Made by a program: the position numbers and the translations under genes. This document shows, piece by piece, positions 34,295-43,418 of a DNA stretch of 64,000 bases. The notes under the pieces were generated by a model that worked only from the letters and a program-made list of their open reading frames with translations, was not told the origin of the DNA and did not search any database. Source of the stretch: Gluconobacter vitians (GTDB lineage: Bacteria; Pseudomonadota; Alphaproteobacteria; Acetobacterales; Acetobacteraceae); the NCBI RefSeq assembly GCF_015244565.1, contig NZ_JABCQG010000006.1, forward strand, positions 90,304-154,303. Direction: 5' to 3'. The stretch's first letter is position 1. Every line of letters starts with the position of its first letter.

Positions 34295-35755
34295 TTATGG
34301 CTCCCTCATGCCATTCGTAAGCGCTGGCGTAAGCTTGTTGAACAGGTACTGCAGCACTGTCCGTTTCCCGACATCGATGTCGGCTGTTACTGCCATACCC
34401 GGCATCGGATGGAAGAAGGAAGGCTGACCGTGAAGCGTGTAGCGGTCAATCCGCAGACGAACACGGTAAACACCTGAAGCGCCAGTATCGTCAGGGGAAG
34501 CATTTCCACTTCCACCAGCACCACCATTTTGTGAGGACGGTGTGAAAGCATCTGCACTGATGACGCGAACCGTCGCTTCTGCACCGCCATACTGATCATA
34601 CGGGAACGTCGCAAATTTCAGGAGCGCATGGTCTCCGACCTGAACGAAGCCCACATCCTGCGAGCGCAGAACGGCTTCCATTTCAAGACCATAGCCTGTG
34701 GGGACGAGCGTAATGAACTGCCCTGCCGATTGCAGGACAGAGCCGACAGAGCCCTGTGCAATCGTCAGAACAATACCATCCTCGGGTGCCCGCAGCAGAA
34801 CAAGATCCTGACGAAGACGCGCTTTTTCAAACGAACTGCGATATTCCGCCAGATGATGGCCAGCTTCGGTAAGATCCGAATAGATCTTGGCCTGCCAGTT
34901 TCCGATATAGCCGTCACGTTCCGCCTTCATGGCAGCCAGTTTTTTCTCTGCAGAATTGGCACTCTGCTGGGCAGCGATCTCGGCCCGTTCGGCTTCCATC
35001 AGTTCGGTCTGGGCGCCAAGGGTCGAAAGACGGGAACCCACCTGATCAGCCTGTTCCCGCTGACGCATCTGCAGAACCTCGGACGCGACACGCATCTTGC
35101 TGCCATACATGGCGGCATTGGCCCGATAACCCTGGATATCACTCTCGAGGCTGGCGATCTGCTGGGCATAGTTTTCGACATGTGCCTGATATTCGTTCTT
35201 GCGACGCAGGAACGCGGCACCCTGCTCCACCGAAGCCGGATCGTTCAGGTTGACATGATAGTCCTGATCCGCAGCTTCGGCTTTCAGGCGATCATATTCC
35301 GCCTGATAGGCATCACGCTGCTGGCCCATATTCGTAATGTCAGCTTCGCTAATCGTCGGGTCGAGATGCGCGAGAACATCACCCTTTTTTACGAAATCGC
35401 CAACGTGGACATCGATGGAACGGATAATGGCTGTTTCAAGGGGCTGCACGACAATAGTCGGCTGTGTTGAAATCAGGCGCCCTGGTGTCGAGACCACACG
35501 GTTGATCGGGAACAGCGCCATGGCCGCCAGGCAGGCCAGGAACAGGCATCCGATCAGCAGGATGATATAGCGGGCAGCCGGTGTCGCCGGAAGATTGACG
35601 AGCCCTGCAGTCGGCGAATGGAACTCGAGCAGGGCCAGAGGCATGTCGTTGGGCGCGAACGGGTCCGTAGCTGTCCGAGGCACATGCTGGTTGAAATCTT
35701 CATCGGACTGACGCGGCGTGTTGTCGTCATGCGGAATCATGTCGGAAGAGCTCAT
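34295..35755 (-). CDS. HlyD-family type I secretion adaptor
   Basis: 486 residues from ATG 35755, which follows GGAGAG by about 6 bases and lies 2 bases after the ABC gene stop. The longer frame runs into that gene. One membrane helix (YIILLIGCLFLACLAAMALF, about 60-80) anchors it. The periplasmic part has the first half of the lipoyl domain (VVQPLETAIIRSIDVHVGDF, DVLAHLDPT), a long coiled-coil hairpin, then VLLRAPEDGIVLTIAQGSVG and the typical C-terminal MPGMAVTADIDVGKRTVLQY. It links the ABC exporter to a TolC-like protein, which is not encoded nearby. Confidence 0.94.
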   Translation of the reverse strand: MSSSDMIPHDDNTPRQSDEDFNQHVPRTATDPFAPNDMPLALLEFHSPTAGLVNLPATPAARYIILLIGCLFLACLAAMALFPINRVVSTPGRLISTQPTIVVQPLETAIIRSIDVHVGDFVKKGDVLAHLDPTISEADITNMGQQRDAYQAEYDRLKAEAADQDYHVNLNDPASVEQGAAFLRRKNEYQAHVENYAQQIASLESDIQGYRANAAMYGSKMRVASEVLQMRQREQADQVGSRLSTLGAQTELMEAERAEIAAQQSANSAEKKLAAMKAERDGYIGNWQAKIYSDLTEAGHHLAEYRSSFEKARLRQDLVLLRAPEDGIVLTIAQGSVGSVLQSAGQFITLVPTGYGLEMEAVLRSQDVGFVQVGDHALLKFATFPYDQYGGAEATVRVISADAFTPSSQNGGAGGSGNASPDDTGASGVYRVRLRIDRYTLHGQPSFFHPMPGMAVTADIDVGKRTVLQYLFNKLTPALTNGMREP

Positions 35756-35757
35756 GA

Positions 35758-37980
35758 TTACTCTCCTTCCGTCAGTTGCCCAGCGGCGCCGGGAACATCT
35801 TTGTCTGTCATGTGCCGGTTCTGCTGCAGCCACAACATGCGATAGATTTCGCACCGCTCCAGCAGGACCCTGTGCGGAGCGATATCAACAAGCTTACCCT
35901 GATCCATGACCGCGATCTGATGACAGTTCACAAGCGAGGACAGACGGTGAGAGACGATCACCATTGTTCTGCCCTTGCCGATCCGCTGCAGATTGGCATT
36001 CACCAGAGCTTCAGATTCCGGATCCAGAGCCGATGTCGCCTCATCCAGGATCATCAGCTTTGGATCACTGATCACAGCACGGGCAATTGCAAGCCGTTGC
36101 CGCTGCCCACCCGAGATATTGGTCGAGCCTTCCTCAATCCATGTGTCGTAGCCTGCAGGCATGCGTTCGATGAATTCTTCCGCACCGGCGAGGCGCGCTG
36201 CCCGGATTGCATCATCAATCGTCAGCCCGGGACGGCCCGCCGTGATATTGTCGCGGATTGTTCCGCGGAACAGGAAGTTGTCCTGAAGCACCACACCAAA
36301 CGAACGGCGCAGATGTGTCAGATTGATTTCACGCAGATCCACACCATCGAGACGCAGATACCCCGTATAGTTACGGCTCACACCCTGCAGGAGGCGGGTA
36401 ATCGTCGATTTACCAGAGCCTGAGCGTCCTACGAGACCCAGCATTGTTCCGGCAGGGATATCGAACGTAACGTCGTTCAGAGCCTTAGACGTCGATCCCG
36501 GATAACAGAAATCGACATGGTTGAACGAAAGTGCTCCCTTGACGACAGGACGCATGCCTGTTGTCAGCGCCTTGGTTTCCGTAGGTTGATTCAGTACTGC
36601 TCCGGCTTCGCTCAGGGAGACACTGACCTCATTGAAGGCTTCCATCAGCTTGGCAAGACTGACAAGCGGGCTGGCCACACGTCCACCCAGCATCATGAAC
36701 CCCATGAGCGCGCCAGACTGCATGGAACTGGCATTGGTCAGGATCAGATAGGCTCCTACCAGGATAATACCTCGGTTGATGAAGATTTCAAAAGGCATAA
36801 CCAGAGTCTGTGGCCAGCTGGCCATGCGCCCAGCAGCCAGCTTCCATCGCACCACATCTGCCGTCCGGTCATCCCATAGTTCCCGTCGCGTTGATTCAAG
36901 AGCAAGCGTCTTGACGGTCCGGATACCGGCGACCGTCTCGTACAGGATGGAGCCACGCTTCATTTCTGCAAGCACCTGCTTGCCAACGGCACGGGTAACA
37001 GCCGGAAGGAATATCACCACAATCAAGCCGATGCAGCCTGCCCCAGCTAAGGTCATCCATGCGAGTGTTGCGCTCAGCACAAACAGCACAGGCAGGATTA
37101 CGACAAGCGTAAAAAGATCCAATAGGGTGTTCATCAACTGTCCGGTCAGAAAGTCCCTGACTTTGAAGACGGACATGAACCGACCGAGAATTTCACCTGT
37201 CTGTTCGCGTTCGTAGAATTCCAGCGGAAGTGCAAGAAGTCTGTTGAAAGCGTGCAGCGAAATCCTGGCATCCAGGCGGGTGGACAGGATCAGCGACAGC
37301 TCCCGCCGGGCATAGGTCAGCAGGATTTCGTAGAAGGAAAGAATGATGACAAAGGCGGTCAGCGAGATCAGCGTCGCCATGGAATGGTAGTTCACCACGC
37401 GATCGATAACCTGCATGACGATCAGCGCGGGAAAGATCTGAATGATGCTCAGGATCAGCGATGCAAAGGCAATGTCGCGCATTACCTTCTTTTCGCGAAG
37501 CACCATCTTCACGAACCACAGCATGTCAAACTTTGCGTCGGCCTCGGATTCGTCGCGACGACGTTTGACCAGCAGGACATCACCGGTCCAGACCTGCATG
37601 AGACGCAGTTCATCTACCGGGACGGGGGCATCACCCTCGCCACCCATTGGATCCCGAAGCCACACCACGCCCTTGTCGGCATCGGCACGCACCATTAGCC
37701 CGGCAGAGCCATCCTTGAACATCAGGACAACGGGCGGGGAATTGCGAATCTTGACGAGATAACGCCACCGAAGGCGCATCCCCTTGGCAACAGCGCCCTG
37801 TTCGTTCAGCCATCTTGCAAGGGTGGCAGGAGAAGGCGAATCCTCACCTGGCTCTGCCGCAAAATCGCGGATATCCAGTTCAAGGCCGTGATAACGGGCT
37901 GCGGCCAGGACAGCATAAAGCCGGATAACGGTCGGACTGACTCTTCCGTCCGGGCCTGACAAGCTCTGGGTATGCTCCAC
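35758..37980 (-). CDS. Type I secretion ABC exporter with cysteine-free C39-like domain
   Basis: 740 residues. Residues 1-140 are a peptidase-C39-like domain without the catalytic Cys (no cysteine at all there), like HlyB-type exporters that do not cleave a leader. A six-helix membrane domain spans about 165-450. The nucleotide-binding domain has GLVGRSGSGKSTITRLLQG, NISGGQRQRLAIARA, LMILDEATSALDPES and a switch His in VSHRLSSLV. It exports a folded-later protein directly across both membranes. No RTX repeat protein is seen in the window. Confidence 0.94.
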   Translation of the reverse strand: MEHTQSLSGPDGRVSPTVIRLYAVLAAARYHGLELDIRDFAAEPGEDSPSPATLARWLNEQGAVAKGMRLRWRYLVKIRNSPPVVLMFKDGSAGLMVRADADKGVVWLRDPMGGEGDAPVPVDELRLMQVWTGDVLLVKRRRDESEADAKFDMLWFVKMVLREKKVMRDIAFASLILSIIQIFPALIVMQVIDRVVNYHSMATLISLTAFVIILSFYEILLTYARRELSLILSTRLDARISLHAFNRLLALPLEFYEREQTGEILGRFMSVFKVRDFLTGQLMNTLLDLFTLVVILPVLFVLSATLAWMTLAGAGCIGLIVVIFLPAVTRAVGKQVLAEMKRGSILYETVAGIRTVKTLALESTRRELWDDRTADVVRWKLAAGRMASWPQTLVMPFEIFINRGIILVGAYLILTNASSMQSGALMGFMMLGGRVASPLVSLAKLMEAFNEVSVSLSEAGAVLNQPTETKALTTGMRPVVKGALSFNHVDFCYPGSTSKALNDVTFDIPAGTMLGLVGRSGSGKSTITRLLQGVSRNYTGYLRLDGVDLREINLTHLRRSFGVVLQDNFLFRGTIRDNITAGRPGLTIDDAIRAARLAGAEEFIERMPAGYDTWIEEGSTNISGGQRQRLAIARAVISDPKLMILDEATSALDPESEALVNANLQRIGKGRTMVIVSHRLSSLVNCHQIAVMDQGKLVDIAPHRVLLERCEIYRMLWLQQNRHMTDKDVPGAAGQLTEGE

Positions 37981-38329
37981 GAAATGTCCTCTATGCTGTT
38001 GTCGCGCGCAGGCGGCACCAAAGGTAGGAACGCCAGTTCATGTTCTCATGAATAGAGAAGACTCTCTTTTCCGTCACCACCCTTGCGGGTGGGAACTGAA
38101 AAATATCTGGGGTCAGCATAGTCCAGAGAGATCAAAAACTCATTAACGGCTTAAAGCATAGTCACCCTCATCACATGACCGTTTTATTGAAAACACGGGA
38201 TATGAGCAGAAAAATCATATCCCGTGTCCTGTATTCCGACCCGGAAGTTTTCGTTTTTGCCAGTTCCGTTACCGCAGATTGCGGCTTCCCGGAGGCATCA
38301 GCTTTCTGCTTCCAGCCTTTCAAAGGCTG
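37981..38329. other. 349-base intergenic region
   Basis: It contains the upstream region of the type I exporter (minus strand, A/T-rich around 38085-38175) and the terminator of the SDR gene at 38193-38227. No convincing reading frame or RNA gene is seen. Confidence 0.5.
38193..38227 (-). terminator. Terminator of the SDR gene
   Basis: A 13-bp perfect stem (38193-38205 with 38215-38227), 9-base loop, followed on the minus strand by TTTTCAATAAAAC. It lies about 100 bases after the stop of the SDR gene. Confidence 0.7.
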
Positions 38330-39103
38330 TTACTTTGTCGTGTATCCGCCATTGACGAGGATGGTCTGGCCGGTCATCCACCAGCCATCCGAGACCAGGC
38401 ACCGGACGATGGGGACGATATCCTCGATATCGGTCAGGCCCGTACGACTGAAAGCCGACAGGGCAGCCGCGCTCTTGTGGTAGGCTACGGCTTCCGGCGC
38501 TTCCTGTCCGTAGAAGAACGGCGTGTCCATCGGCCCCGGCCCGATCGCATTGACGGAAATGCCGCGCGCGCCGAACTCCTTGGAGGCCGCACGTGTCACA
38601 TGCTCGACGGCCGCTTTCGATCCGGCATAGGTCGAATAGAACGGCGTATAGGCCCCGAGCAGGGATGTCACGATGGTCAGGAGCTTCCCATTGTCATTCA
38701 GATGACGTCCGGCTTCCTTGATGAAGAAATAGGCTGCCTTCGCGTTGATCGCGAACATCTCGTCATACTCTTCCTCGGAGGTTTCGAGGATTGGCTTCTT
38801 GAGCACCTTTCCCGCCGTGTTGATGGCAATGTCCGGCTTCCCGACAGCCGCGATGACGTCCTCGAAAAGCTTTGCATTGGCGCCGGCAGTCGTCAGGTCT
38901 CCCTGGAAGGCCTCTGCCTTGACACCCTGTGCTTTCAGGGCGGCGACCGTGGCGTCGGCATCAGCCTTTGTGGCAGCGCTGTTGTAATGAATGGCAATGG
39001 CAGCCGCGCCCTGCGCCGCGAGATCGCGGGCAATCAGACCACCGAGATTTTTGGCTCCGCCCGTAATGAGAGCGGTTTTTCCCTTGATGCTGTGATCGGC
39101 CAT
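38330..39103 (-). CDS. Short-chain dehydrogenase/reductase
   Basis: 257 residues, classical SDR size. The cofactor loop is TGGAKNLGG (variant of TGxxxGxG), INTAGK replaces the usual NNAG, and the catalytic triad sits in VTSLLGAYTPFYSTYAGSK (Ser, Tyr, Lys). HYNSAAT after the second strand, without an acidic residue, favours NADP(H). Substrate unknown. It is divergent from a LysR gene with shared repeats between them, so it is probably that regulator's target. Confidence 0.92.
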   Translation of the reverse strand: MADHSIKGKTALITGGAKNLGGLIARDLAAQGAAAIAIHYNSAATKADADATVAALKAQGVKAEAFQGDLTTAGANAKLFEDVIAAVGKPDIAINTAGKVLKKPILETSEEEYDEMFAINAKAAYFFIKEAGRHLNDNGKLLTIVTSLLGAYTPFYSTYAGSKAAVEHVTRAASKEFGARGISVNAIGPGPMDTPFFYGQEAPEAVAYHKSAAALSAFSRTGLTDIEDIVPIVRCLVSDGWWMTGQTILVNGGYTTK

Positions 39104-39149
39104 GAGAACGGCCTCCTTGCGCTGATGGATGACGATCTGAACTATAATT

Positions 39150-39224
39150 TGTCAGGAAAGCTGCAAAAAGGACGAAGTTCTGACATCATCTGTCAGGAAA
39201 ACCGAACAAACCGGATGTCCTGAC
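39150..39224. promoter_or_regulatory. TGTCAGG repeats between SDR and LysR genes
   Basis: TGTCAGGAAA occurs as a direct repeat at 39150 and 39191. It is joined by an inverted copy ctgaca at 39180-39185 (dyad with 39191-39196) and cctgac at 39219-39224. LysR regulators bind such dyads in divergent promoters. Confidence 0.45.
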
Positions 39225-39236
39225 GTCGGAGGCATA

Positions 39237-40157
39237 ATGGACCGCATAGACCTGTTCCGCATTTTCGTGCGGGTCGCGGAAAGCGGAAGCTTCACCCACG
39301 CCGCCGACACGCTTCAGATGCCGCGCTCCACCGTCTCGACCGCCGTGCAGGAGCTGGAAAACAGGCTCGGAACCCAACTCCTGACCCGCACGACACGCTC
39401 CGTCCGGCTTACGGAGGACGGAAAGCTTTTCCATCAGAATGCGCTGCGCCTTCTGGTCGATTTCGAGGATGCCGAAAACCAGTTCCGTTTCCGCCAGGAG
39501 GAAACGCGGGGGCATGTGAAGGTCAACCTGCCTGGAAGGATCGGCCGACTGATCGTAGCCCCGGCCCTGCCGCAATTCCTGGAGCGGCATCCCGGTCTGG
39601 ATATCGAGCTTGGCATGACCGACCGGAGCATCAATCTGGCCGAGGACGGCACCGACTGCGTATTGCGCGTCGGGCCGCTGCGGGATTCCAGCCTGATCGG
39701 ACGCAGGCTCGGCATGCTGCCTGTTCTCAACGTTGCCAGCCCGGCCTATCTGGCCCGCCACGGTACGCCCCGTACACTGGAAGATCTCCCAAACCATCAG
39801 GCCATTCTCTACGCCTCTCCATCCACCGGAAGGATCGAGGAGTGGGAATGGGAAGCGGACGGGCGGGAAGAGAGCATACCGCTTCAGGGACGGATAACGG
39901 TCAATAGTGCCGAAGGCGCCGTAGCGTGCTGTCTCGCCGGACTAGGGCTCGCCCAGCTTCCGGCTTATGATGTGCTGCCTCATATCCACAAAGGCGAGCT
40001 TGTGAATGTTCTGCCACAATGGCGTCCGGCTCCGCTCCCCATGACGTTACTCTATCCCCACCGGAAGCATCTTTCCCGGCGGCTGGAAGTCTTCACGGAC
40101 TGGCTGACGGATTTGCTGAGCGAACACTGCTTTGCAGTCGATCCCCTTCCCTTTTGA
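39237..40157 (+). CDS. LysR-family transcriptional regulator
   Basis: 306 residues. The N-terminal winged helix-turn-helix is typical (MDRIDLFRIFVRVAESGSFT, TLQMPRSTVSTAVQELENRL), followed by a linker helix and a two-lobed effector domain (GRIGRLIVAPALPQFLERHP; NSAEGAVACCLAGLGLAQLP). The sequence resembles the CrgA/AaeR type (single-letter start MDRIDLFRIFVRV). GGAGG precedes the ATG by 4 bases. Likely controls the divergent SDR gene; the inducer is unknown. Confidence 0.93.
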   Translation: MDRIDLFRIFVRVAESGSFTHAADTLQMPRSTVSTAVQELENRLGTQLLTRTTRSVRLTEDGKLFHQNALRLLVDFEDAENQFRFRQEETRGHVKVNLPGRIGRLIVAPALPQFLERHPGLDIELGMTDRSINLAEDGTDCVLRVGPLRDSSLIGRRLGMLPVLNVASPAYLARHGTPRTLEDLPNHQAILYASPSTGRIEEWEWEADGREESIPLQGRITVNSAEGAVACCLAGLGLAQLPAYDVLPHIHKGELVNVLPQWRPAPLPMTLLYPHRKHLSRRLEVFTDWLTDLLSEHCFAVDPLPF

Positions 40158-40209
40158 CGGGGAATGGCCCATCTGAAGAAAGACTTCTTCAGTCCTGATT
40201 GGATAACCG

Positions 40210-41664
40210 ATGCAGTTCTCCCGCATCTACGCCTCCCTTCCCGAACGCTTCTCCGCGGCGCTCACTCCGACACCGCTGCGTGATCCGCAGATCGTGGCGC
40301 TGAACGAGCCACTGGCCCTTGAACTGGGACTGGATCCGGACTGGCTGCGGAGCCCGGCGGGTGTTGCGTTCCTTAGTCAGGGAACGCGTCCTGATGGAGC
40401 CGCGCCGGTGGCGATGGCCTATGCGGGACATCAGTTCGGGCATTTCGTACCCAGTCTGGGTGACGGACGGGCCATGCTGGCCGGTGAAGTGATGGATCGG
40501 ACGGGACGGCTTCGGGACATTCACCTCAAAGGGTCCGGGCCGACGCCGTTTTCACGACGCGGGGACGGACGGGCGGCTCTGGGACCGGTTCTGCGCGAAT
40601 ATGTGGTGAGTGAAGCCATGCATGCGCTGGGCATCCCTACGACACGCGCGCTTGCGGTCCTGACGACAGGCGAGAGCGTGGTACGGGAAACGATGCAGCC
40701 CGGCGGGATCATTGTACGGGTCGCATCCAGCCATGTGCGGGTCGGGACGTTCCAGTATTTTGCTGCGCAGGGGGACATCGAAGGCGTCCGTATCCTTGCG
40801 GACCATGTCATCGAACGCCTGTATCCAGAGCTGAAAGACGCCGAAAATCCCTATCTGGCGCTACTGAAAACTGTCACAGCCCGGCAGGCGAATCTGGTGG
40901 CGCGCTGGATGCTGGTCGGGTTCATTCATGGCGTCATGAACACAGACAACATGTCCATCGCAGGCGAGACCATCGATTTCGGCCCCTGCGCATTTCTGGA
41001 TACCTACGACCCGGCAAAGGTCTTTAGCTTCATCGACCAGAACGGGCGCTATGCCTATGGAAACCAGCCGGACATGGCGTTGTGGAACCTTGGACGGCTG
41101 GCAGAAACGCTTCTGCCCCTGCTGGACAGTGACCGCGAGCAGGCCATTGAAAAGGCCAGGGGCGCATTGATGCGCTTTGATGCCGTGTTCAACGACACCT
41201 ATCTCGGCGGATGGCGGCGGAAGCTCGGTCTGGCGCTGGAAGAGGACGGAGATGCCAGGCTGGCAGGACGTCTGCTGACGGCCATGCATCGTGGCGAAGC
41301 GGATTTCACGCTGACCTTCCGGCGACTTGGTGAAGTCGTCCGGACCGGACAGACCGAGAATCTGGTGGCGCTGTTCAATCCCGGTTCCGGAATCGAAGAC
41401 TGGATCGTGGACTGGCGGGCGCGGCTGGATCGCGAAGAGCGATTGGTCGAAGCCTGTTACACGGACATGCAGGCGACCAATCCACGCATCATTCCTCGCA
41501 ATCACAGGATCGAAGAGATGATCCAGTCAGCGGTGGCGGGCGATTACACTCCATTCCACCGTCTGGTCGCGGCGCTGTCACATCCGTTTGATGAGGCGAC
41601 AGACGGCCTGGACGCACCGCCTGCCCCGCATGAGACAGTCAGGAATACATTCTGCGGCACCTGA
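40210..41664 (+). CDS. selO: Protein AMPylase SelO (YdiU/UPF0061)
   Basis: 484 residues, same size as E. coli YdiU (478). The pseudokinase-fold motifs are present: GHQFGHFVPSLGDGRAMLAG, DIHLKGSGPTPFSRRGDGRA and VGFIHGVMNTDNMSIAGETI (metal-binding Asn and Asp). Two cysteines that pair in E. coli, one after the DFGPCAFLD motif and one three residues from the C terminus (FCGT), are both kept, so redox control by disulfide is plausible. SelO transfers AMP from ATP to Ser/Thr/Tyr of metabolic proteins under oxidative stress. Confidence 0.94.
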   Translation: MQFSRIYASLPERFSAALTPTPLRDPQIVALNEPLALELGLDPDWLRSPAGVAFLSQGTRPDGAAPVAMAYAGHQFGHFVPSLGDGRAMLAGEVMDRTGRLRDIHLKGSGPTPFSRRGDGRAALGPVLREYVVSEAMHALGIPTTRALAVLTTGESVVRETMQPGGIIVRVASSHVRVGTFQYFAAQGDIEGVRILADHVIERLYPELKDAENPYLALLKTVTARQANLVARWMLVGFIHGVMNTDNMSIAGETIDFGPCAFLDTYDPAKVFSFIDQNGRYAYGNQPDMALWNLGRLAETLLPLLDSDREQAIEKARGALMRFDAVFNDTYLGGWRRKLGLALEEDGDARLAGRLLTAMHRGEADFTLTFRRLGEVVRTGQTENLVALFNPGSGIEDWIVDWRARLDREERLVEACYTDMQATNPRIIPRNHRIEEMIQSAVAGDYTPFHRLVAALSHPFDEATDGLDAPPAPHETVRNTFCGT

Positions 41665-41683
41665 TGTGCCGCAGCACATCAGG
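41652..41683. repeat. Overlapping alternative hairpins at the selO stop codon
   Basis: Two mutually exclusive stems share bases: ctgcggcac/gtgccgcag (41652-41660 with 41666-41674) and cctgatgtgc/gcacatcagg (41660-41669 with 41674-41683). They may act as a terminator for the convergent pair, although no T-run follows. Confidence 0.5.
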
Positions 41684-41885
41684 CAGTCTTCGGGGCCAAC
41701 AGGCGGCTGCGGTTGAACAGGCTTTTGACCTGGGCATAAAGCATGCTGAAATCCGGCATGCAGGCATTGTGCAGGGCACGCACGCTTTCATGTGTGGCAT
41801 AGAAACGCAGGGTATTCAGGCTTGCACTCACGATGGCCGTCCCCAGAAAAACGCCATCAACATGAATGACCTTGGAACTCAGCAT
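41679..41885 (-). CDS. Short hypothetical protein
   Basis: 68 residues starting MLSSKVIHVDGVFLGTAIVS, ending in a basic segment. It has reasonable amino-acid composition and fills the space between selO and the biotin operon. No clear ribosome site and no recognised family. A start at residue 1 or a slightly later GTG cannot be distinguished. It could be spurious. Confidence 0.4.
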   Translation of the reverse strand: MLSSKVIHVDGVFLGTAIVSASLNTLRFYATHESVRALHNACMPDFSMLYAQVKSLFNRSRLLAPKTA

Positions 41886-42008
41886 TGGTCTTCAACCTCG
41901 TCATGACTCCCGCGCTGGGAGCACAGAATGTTTTCACGTTCCGCACAGTCTCCTCTTCAGGATTCCGGTGGCTTGGAACGCTCTACTAACGGGGGTGATG
42001 CCACATCG

Positions 42009-42038
42009 TTGCCTGACAAAACGTGACCTTTTTATGAT
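42009..42038 (+). promoter_or_regulatory. Candidate promoter of the biotin operon
   Basis: TTGCCT (42009-42014), 18-base spacer, TATGAT (42033-42038), about 100 bases before bioA. No BirA- or BioR-type palindrome was recognised by eye. Confidence 0.4.
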
Positions 42039-42137
42039 ACGGCATGCCACCTGCGGAACAATCTCCGCCCTGTGCTATGGCCCAATAGAAACGCAGGGGA
42101 TGGACTCACCCCCCGCCCATGCGGGAAAACGCAAGCC

Positions 42138-43418
42138 ATGTCTCGCAACGCTTCTTCCACCGCTGATCTGGCCGCAGCTGACCTGCCGCATCTGTGGCTG
42201 CCCTACACCCAGATGCAGACCGCCCCCTTCCCCGTGGAAGCCGTCAGCACATCCGGAAGCCGGATCACGCTCGCGGACGGGCGGGAACTGGTTGACGGAG
42301 TGGCAGCCTGGTGGACGGCCTGTCATGGCTACAGCCACCCGCATATTCACGCGGCACTGGTCCGGCAGGCAGAGCAGATGCCGCATGTAATGTTTGGCGG
42401 CATGGTGCATGAACCCGCCATCCGTCTGGCCGCGCGGCTGGCAGCGATGCTGCCGGGCGATCTGGAGCGGGTGTTCTTCACCGATTCCGGATCGGTCGCG
42501 ATGGAAGTCGCTATCAAAATGGCGGTGCAGTACCACATCAACCGGGGCACAGAAGGCCGGACGAAGATCCTGTCTTTCCGCGGCGGCTATCACGGGGACA
42601 CGCTGGGCATGATGTCCATCTGCGACCCCGAGGAAGGCATGCACAGCCTCTTCGCCGGCGTACTGCCCGAACAGGTTCTGGCCGATCTGCCTGTGGATGC
42701 GGACAGTCTGGCGCGGATTGAAGCCCTGCTGGCGGAACGCGGCGACAGCATCGCGGCTATGGTCACGGAGCCTCTGGTTCAGGGTGCGGGCGGCATGCTG
42801 TTCCATGACCCGGAAGTCCTGCGCCGTCTGCGCGAACTGTGCGACCGGCACGGAATCCTGCTGATTCTGGACGAGATTTTCACCGGTTTCGGCCGCACCG
42901 GGACAATGTTTGCCTGCGAACAGGCCGGGATCGTGCCGGATATCGTGGCGCTGTCGAAGGCCCTGACCGGCGGAACCATGGCGCTGGCGGCCACGGTGGC
43001 CCGGCAGCACGTCTTCGAGGCATTCCTGTCCGACAGCGCCGGGCACGCCCTGATGCACGGGCCGACCTTCATGGCCAATCCGCTGGCCTGTGCGGTCGCC
43101 AATGCATCGCTGGACCTGTTCGAGACCGAACCGCGACTGGAACAGGTTGCGGCGATTTCAGCCCAGCTTGCGCGGGAACTGGAACCCTGCCGCGCGCTGC
43201 CCAGGGTCAAGGATGTGCGCGTTCTCGGCGCAATCGGCGTGGTGGAGCTTGAAACGCTGGACGATCCCGATGCGCTCCGCCGGGCCTTCGTGGAACGCGG
43301 CGTCTGGATCCGGCCCTTCCGCAACATCGTCTATCTGACGCCTGCCTTCACCATCCCGCCCGAAGAGCTCAAGCGTCTGACGACGGCCATCGTGGACGTG
43401 CTGCGGGAGCGCGCATGA
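42138..43418 (+). CDS. bioA: Adenosylmethionine-8-amino-7-oxononanoate transaminase
   Basis: 426 residues from ATG 42138 (MSRNASS), giving the size of E. coli BioA (429). A GTG start at 42072 would add 22 residues. Diagnostic BioA pieces: HLWLPYTQM at the N terminus, GGYHGDTLGMMSI, LILDEIFTGFGRTG (PLP Asp) and ALSKALTGGTMALA (PLP Lys), then HGPTFMANPLACAVANASL. It makes DAPA from KAPA with SAM as amino donor. First gene of the bio operon, overlapping bioF by 4 bases. Confidence 0.95.
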   Translation: MSRNASSTADLAAADLPHLWLPYTQMQTAPFPVEAVSTSGSRITLADGRELVDGVAAWWTACHGYSHPHIHAALVRQAEQMPHVMFGGMVHEPAIRLAARLAAMLPGDLERVFFTDSGSVAMEVAIKMAVQYHINRGTEGRTKILSFRGGYHGDTLGMMSICDPEEGMHSLFAGVLPEQVLADLPVDADSLARIEALLAERGDSIAAMVTEPLVQGAGGMLFHDPEVLRRLRELCDRHGILLILDEIFTGFGRTGTMFACEQAGIVPDIVALSKALTGGTMALAATVARQHVFEAFLSDSAGHALMHGPTFMANPLACAVANASLDLFETEPRLEQVAAISAQLARELEPCRALPRVKDVRVLGAIGVVELETLDDPDALRRAFVERGVWIRPFRNIVYLTPAFTIPPEELKRLTTAIVDVLRERA

